A stretch of DNA of 10,244 nucleotides, from NCBI GenBank assembly GCA_025451425.1, contig JANWKK010000112.1:1-10244 (forward strand), written 5' to 3'. This stretch comes from Gemmatimonadaceae bacterium (GTDB lineage: Bacteria > Gemmatimonadota > Gemmatimonadetes > Gemmatimonadales > Gemmatimonadaceae). The translations under genes were made by a program, and so were the position numbers. Positions 7,137 through 10,244 of the stretch are shown piece by piece (position 1 is the first letter of the stretch; each line of letters opens with the position of its first letter). A model generated the notes under the pieces. That model did no database searches. It was given only the letters and a program-made list of their open reading frames with translations, and was not told where the DNA came from.

Positions 7137-7166
7137 ATGACCTCGCCCGCGGTGGGGCTTTATACA
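7137..7166 (+). promoter_or_regulatory. Possible promoter for the small membrane-protein gene
   Basis: ATGACC (7137-7142) resembles a -35 box, matching TTGACA in four of six bases. An 18-base spacer follows, then TATACA (7161-7166) as a -10 box. This would give a leader of about 80 bases before the ATG at 7254. The palindromes just downstream (7163-7197) would then overlap the start of transcription. Low confidence, since single promoters are not well determined by eye in GC-rich DNA. Confidence 0.3.
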
Positions 7167-7197
7167 TGTACTCATCGCTACGTACGATGACGTATCG
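7163..7197. promoter_or_regulatory. Cluster of overlapping short palindromes, possible operator
   Basis: Within 35 bases lie TACATGTA (7163-7170), TACGTA (7179-7184) inside the inverted pair CATCG/CGATG (7173-7177 and 7185-7189), and a second pair CGAT/ATCG (7185-7188 and 7194-7197) that competes for the same middle arm. The position directly upstream of the 7254 gene would suit a regulator-binding site or alternative RNA structures. No family of regulator is recognised. Confidence 0.25.
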
Positions 7198-7253
7198 CAG
7201 ACGGAGAGCATAGAGCGGATACTCGCAGAATTGGACTCTTCCCCGAGGAGCAC

Positions 7254-7745
7254 ATGCGAATCCGCACTCTGGTCGGCCTTTCCTCGCTATGCGCGGGAAC
7301 TCTCATGGCGCAAGGTTCAACGCCTGCGGCGCCGCCTCAGCCGTCGGCTGCCGAATCACCCTTTCGAGATCCGGTGAAGGCGGCCGTGTTCGGAACACTC
7401 TTCCCGGGCGCCGGTCACGTTTATTCCACTGAGTACATGCGGGGCGTCGGTATCTATTTCGGCGCCGTGGGCAGTATCGGACTCGGCGCGCTCGTGTACG
7501 AGATCGATAAGTGCACGTTTGCGTTTCTCAATCCGACGTGCAACCCGGGGCCACAATGGCCCCATCGCACTCTTGGGCTGATGGCGATAGGGGTGGGGGT
7601 TGCCACGTGGGGCTTTGGTGCCGCTGACGCACCCCGCGCCGCGAGGCGAGCAAATGCAAATCGCCGACGTAAGGCAATCATCCGACCTCGTATCGAGCCC
7701 CGCAATTCGAAGCGCACGGACGTCGGCGTCACCGTGTCATGGTAA
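7254..7745 (+). CDS. Small secreted/membrane protein of unknown function
   Basis: A 163-residue protein with a signal peptide (MRIRTLVGLSSLCAGTLMAQ, likely cleavage after MAQ), then a Pro/Ala-rich linker (21-36). A conserved-looking block PVKAAVFGTLFPGAGHVYSTEYMRG is split here as PVKAAVFG (40-47) and TLFPGAGHVYSTEYMRG (48-64). Two probable membrane segments follow, about 62-82 and 106-124, with Cys87 and Cys96 in the loop between them. The tail (127-155) is rich in Arg and Lys. The FPGAGHxY...Y..G pattern resembles the DUF5683-type membrane domain, but I am not certain of this assignment. AGGAG (7246-7250) is only three bases from the ATG, closer than usual. The gene stands alone after a 166-base spacer and faces the ADOP gene, so it is probably its own transcription unit. 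No function is assigned. Confidence 0.75.
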   Translation: MRIRTLVGLSSLCAGTLMAQGSTPAAPPQPSAAESPFRDPVKAAVFGTLFPGAGHVYSTEYMRGVGIYFGAVGSIGLGALVYEIDKCTFAFLNPTCNPGPQWPHRTLGLMAIGVGVATWGFGAADAPRAARRANANRRRKAIIRPRIEPRNSKRTDVGVTVSW

Positions 7746-7771
7746 CAACTGCGCGCGTAAACCAAGGATGC

Positions 7772-7802
7772 CTAGGTGCTAGCGGATTCTCCTAGCACCT
7801 AG
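7772..7802. terminator. Perfect 11-bp inverted repeat in the convergent gap, likely bidirectional terminator
   Basis: CTAGGTGCTAG (7772-7782) and CTAGCACCTAG (7792-7802) pair perfectly around a nine-base loop. CTAGCACC is repeated with a one-base overlap (7792-7799 and 7799-7806), so the left arm can pair in two registers. It lies between two genes that converge (stops at 7745 and 7824), the expected place for a shared terminator. Neither side has a T-run, so intrinsic termination strength is uncertain. Confidence 0.5.
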
Positions 7803-7823
7803 CACCGAGGCCCTTCCCCACGC

Positions 7824-10241
7824 CTACTCGCCCCTGAGCGTAATCCCTGGATCCACGGCGGCAGCCTCTCTAGCTGGGATGTAGCTGGCGATCACGGTGA
7901 CCAGAAGCAACACTGCGGTCGCGCCGACGATGCTGATCGCGTCCCGCGGCGCAATGCCGAATACGAGATTACTCATCGCGCCGGCCGCGCTGACGGCGAG
8001 CGCGAGGCCGATCGCGGCACCGGCGAGCGCCGCCGACGTCCCCTGCCAGGCGGCGAGCCGCACGATCTCCGAACCGGTCGCACCCAGGGCGACGCGAATG
8101 CCGAACTCCCGGATGCGCTGCGTCACGCCGTATGCGACGACCCCGTAGATCCCGACCGCGGCCAACACCAGCGCGATGCCGCTGAACGCCATCATGAGAT
8201 GCATCGCCAAAGTTCGCGACGACACCGACGCGTCGACGATCCGACGCATCGTCCGCACGTCATACACACTCTGTTCGGCATCGACGGACTGAATTGCCTT
8301 GATCAAAGGCGCCGCTGGGACTGCCGAGCGTGTCGCGCTGCGCACGGCGAGCACCATGCGATACTGCGTCCACTGGCGATAACTCCAATAGACCTGAGGC
8401 AGCGGATCCACGTCGAGCTCGATGGTCCGCACATGCCTAACGACACCGATCACGCGGAGCCAGCGACGGCCGCTCCACGGAGGTTCGCGAAGCCTCTTCC
8501 CGACTGCGGTCTCGCCCGGCCACATCGTCCGTGCCATTCGCTCGTCCACGATCACCACCGGTGGCGCATCGGCATCGTCCTGCTCCGTGAATCCACGGCC
8601 GGCGACGAGCGCGATGCCCATTGTCTTGAAATAATCGGGACTCACCGTTCGCGTATCGACATTCGTCAGCTCGTCTGGTCTCGCGGTCGCGTGCTCGACG
8701 TGTATCGGATTGGTCTGTCCGCCCGAGAGCGGAATGCGATTGACCAGGCCCACGCTTGCGACGCCGGGTACGGCCCGTACCGCGTCGACCAACCGGGAGT
8801 AATAATCGGCGACCTCGCGGTCGGAGGGGTGCCTGGTGCGCAGCACTTCAAATTTGAGTGTCGTGACGCGCGCTGACTCGAACCCTGTGTCGACGCCCAT
8901 CAAATTGATCGCGCTCCGGATCAACATGCTCGCGCCGACCAGAAGTGGAATGGCGAACGCGATCTGAACGGCGACACCGAGGCGGCGGGCCATCGACTTG
9001 CCCCGGCCGCTCGTCGAAGAACGGCCACCATCTTTCGTCATCGTCGTGAAATCAGCTCGCCACGCGTGCATCGCTGGCGCGACGCTCGCCGCCAGGCCAG
9101 TGAGCACGAGGAGTCCGAGCGAAATCACCAGCACCGGCGTGCTGATTCCTATGTTCTCAATGCGCGGCACACCCAAGGGAGCACTTACGACAAACAGGCG
9201 AACCGACCACCAGGCCAAGGCGACACCGAGCGCGCCGCCTAACGCTAGTATCGGGACCGCTTCGGCAATCGCCTGCGCAATGAGCCGTGTGCGCGTCGCC
9301 CCGAGCGCGAGGCGGACAGCAAGCTCACCACGGCGCGTGCTCGCACGGGCACCGAACAGACTCGAGAGATTGACGCAAGCAATGGCGAGAAGCAGTGATA
9401 CCGCGGCCAGCAGGACCGTGAGGATCGGCCGCACGTCGCGTATCGCGTCGTCGAGCATCGAGTCGACGATGAAGCCAACACCGACATTGATGCCATAAGT
9501 ATCCGCTAACCGGTGTGCCAGCGCCGCCGAGGCCTGGCGCGCCTGGGAGAGCGTTACGCCGGCCACGAGGCGCGCGACGACGTCGTAATTCTCCGTTTCC
9601 TCGCGTGTTAGCTCGGCCGGTCGCACTACGAGCGGCACCCACGCCTGGAACTCGTCCGACGGATACCGAAAGTCCGGACCCATGACGCCGACGATCGTGT
9701 AGGGCGTTCCGTCGAGATGAATCTGGCGCCCGACGATGTCGCGGTCGGCACCGAACCGGCCTCGCCACAAGGCATCGCTCAACACGACGACGTTCTCGCG
9801 ACCCACCTGCGCTTCGTCCGCGGTGAATGTGCGTCCGAGAGCCGCCGACGCGCCGAGAATGGAGAAGAGATTGGTTTCGACTCGGGCGCCTTCCAATCGC
9901 TGAGGCTCGCACTCGCCTTCTGTGCAGGCACCCACGAGGTTGAGGTTCGCCTTCTTCACCAACGCTACGTCCGTGAAGACGTTAGGTATGCCACGCAGCG
10001 CAAAGGCGTCAGCCGCGGCTGGATAGTTGCGCTCGGAATGCCGCTCCAGCCAGATGCTCACCAGCCGGTCCGGCTCGCGAAACGCCAGCGGGCGAAGCAT
10101 GATGCCGTAGACGACGCTGAAGATGGCCGTCGCCGCGCCGAGGCCCAACGCCACGAGCGCTACGCCCGTGAGGCCGACGAGAGGCGACTTGCAAAACAGG
10201 CGCGCGCCAAAGCGGACGTCGCGCAACATTCCCCGCATCAT
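7824..10241 (-). CDS. ADOP-type duplicated MacB/FtsX permease
   Basis: An 805-residue inner-membrane protein of the acidobacterial duplicated orphan permease class: two fused MacB-like permease units in one chain. Unit one has a membrane helix (about 21-46), a periplasmic MacB_PCD domain (about 50-265, with EGARVETNLFSILG and DGTPYTIVGVM), then three helices (about 273-295, 326-350, 368-392) around the FtsX signature GELAVRLALGATRTRL (305-320). Unit two repeats this: a helix 422-445, PCD 455-670 (SPDYFKTMGIALVAGRGF) and helices near 683-706, 733-757 and 770-790 around REFGIRVALGATGSEI (711-726). The end PAREAAAVDPGITLRGE is typical. Members probably move or expose a substrate with an unlinked ATPase, or none; the substrate is unknown and no ATPase is in the window. 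The first ATG is three bases from the right edge, so the true start could lie further upstream. Confidence 0.93.
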   Translation of the reverse strand: MMRGMLRDVRFGARLFCKSPLVGLTGVALVALGLGAATAIFSVVYGIMLRPLAFREPDRLVSIWLERHSERNYPAAADAFALRGIPNVFTDVALVKKANLNLVGACTEGECEPQRLEGARVETNLFSILGASAALGRTFTADEAQVGRENVVVLSDALWRGRFGADRDIVGRQIHLDGTPYTIVGVMGPDFRYPSDEFQAWVPLVVRPAELTREETENYDVVARLVAGVTLSQARQASAALAHRLADTYGINVGVGFIVDSMLDDAIRDVRPILTVLLAAVSLLLAIACVNLSSLFGARASTRRGELAVRLALGATRTRLIAQAIAEAVPILALGGALGVALAWWSVRLFVVSAPLGVPRIENIGISTPVLVISLGLLVLTGLAASVAPAMHAWRADFTTMTKDGGRSSTSGRGKSMARRLGVAVQIAFAIPLLVGASMLIRSAINLMGVDTGFESARVTTLKFEVLRTRHPSDREVADYYSRLVDAVRAVPGVASVGLVNRIPLSGGQTNPIHVEHATARPDELTNVDTRTVSPDYFKTMGIALVAGRGFTEQDDADAPPVVIVDERMARTMWPGETAVGKRLREPPWSGRRWLRVIGVVRHVRTIELDVDPLPQVYWSYRQWTQYRMVLAVRSATRSAVPAAPLIKAIQSVDAEQSVYDVRTMRRIVDASVSSRTLAMHLMMAFSGIALVLAAVGIYGVVAYGVTQRIREFGIRVALGATGSEIVRLAAWQGTSAALAGAAIGLALAVSAAGAMSNLVFGIAPRDAISIVGATAVLLLVTVIASYIPAREAAAVDPGITLRGE

Positions 10242-10244
10242 CGC

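Larger units (their letters stand above)
548..9987. repeat. Dispersed family of the word RCCTAAC(G), 15 copies
   Basis: Core CCTAAC or its complement GTTAGG is preceded by a purine in all 15 cases. Plus orientation: 2109, 2846, 3550, 4008, 4293, 5537, 5637, 6072, 8435, 9237 (start of R). Complement orientation: blocks starting at GTTAGG 549, 1179, 2226, 3062, 9981. Thirteen are CCTAACG and ten are the full GCCTAACG. The base before R is C or T in 14 of 15. In genes the sense reading is Pro-Asn (548, 1178, 2226, 4293, 5637, 6072, 9980), Leu-Thr (5537), Val-Arg (2846, 8435), Leu-Gly with a TTA codon (2110, 9237), or the stop codon (4008). Two copies are intergenic (3062, 3550). For about 63% GC, independent bases would give roughly 0.4 copies of the 8-mer and 1.3 of CCTAACG. 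Confidence 0.85.

Noticed and set aside
6080..8434. A 2.36-kb gap without the recurrent word, possibly marking a recently acquired segment
   Set aside because: With 15 copies over 10 kb a gap of this size is not improbable by a rough exponential estimate, and the codon use there looks like that of its neighbours.
1..10244. tRNA, rRNA, CRISPR array, transposase or phage genes
   Set aside because: I saw no tRNA-like cloverleaf with a TTC-arm, no regularly spaced repeats, no transposase or integrase motif and no terminal inverted repeats.

Overview
The window is a GC-rich bacterial chromosome segment (low 60s % GC by eye) with tightly packed genes. Two secreted S10-type serine peptidases in tandem and an 805-residue duplicated MacB/FtsX permease of the ADOP class point to a soil-type Gemmatimonadota or Acidobacteriota genome. 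That placement is inferred from gene content and is not proven by a marker gene.

Layout. Positions 1-2939 (minus strand) hold two paralogous secreted S10 peptidases. The upstream one is complete (1416-2939). The downstream one abuts it with no intergenic base (TAG followed directly by ATG) and runs off the left edge. It is open from 1415 to base 1, although its C-terminus lies outside the window. A 196-base divergent spacer (2940-3135) carries a plausible minus-strand promoter and a small hairpin.

Positions 3136-7087 (plus strand) hold six closely spaced genes: a DUF3224 beta-barrel protein, a GNAT acetyltransferase, a secreted GH51 alpha-L-arabinofuranosidase, a VOC/glyoxalase-fold protein, a second GNAT, and a PaaI-type hotdog thioesterase. 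The thioesterase is broken by an in-frame amber codon. Spacings are 38, 13, 45, 9 and 52 bases, so co-transcription is likely, but the functions do not form one pathway. Then comes a 166-base spacer with a possible promoter and overlapping palindromes, followed by a small secreted or membrane protein (7254-7745). A perfect 11-bp inverted repeat (7772-7802) sits in the convergent gap, and the ADOP permease (7824-10241, minus strand) fills the right end. No stretch longer than 300 bases lacks a gene.

The most striking signal is not a gene. The non-palindromic word CCTAACG (usually GCCTAACG) or its complement occurs 13 times, and the CCTAAC core 15 times. It appears on both strands, in all reading frames and in spacers. 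A hand estimate for a random sequence of this composition is about 1.3 and 4 copies respectively. Its density (about 1.3 per kb) and frame indifference resemble DNA uptake sequences. It also matches the integron attC core RYYYAAC, but no complete attC site is present.
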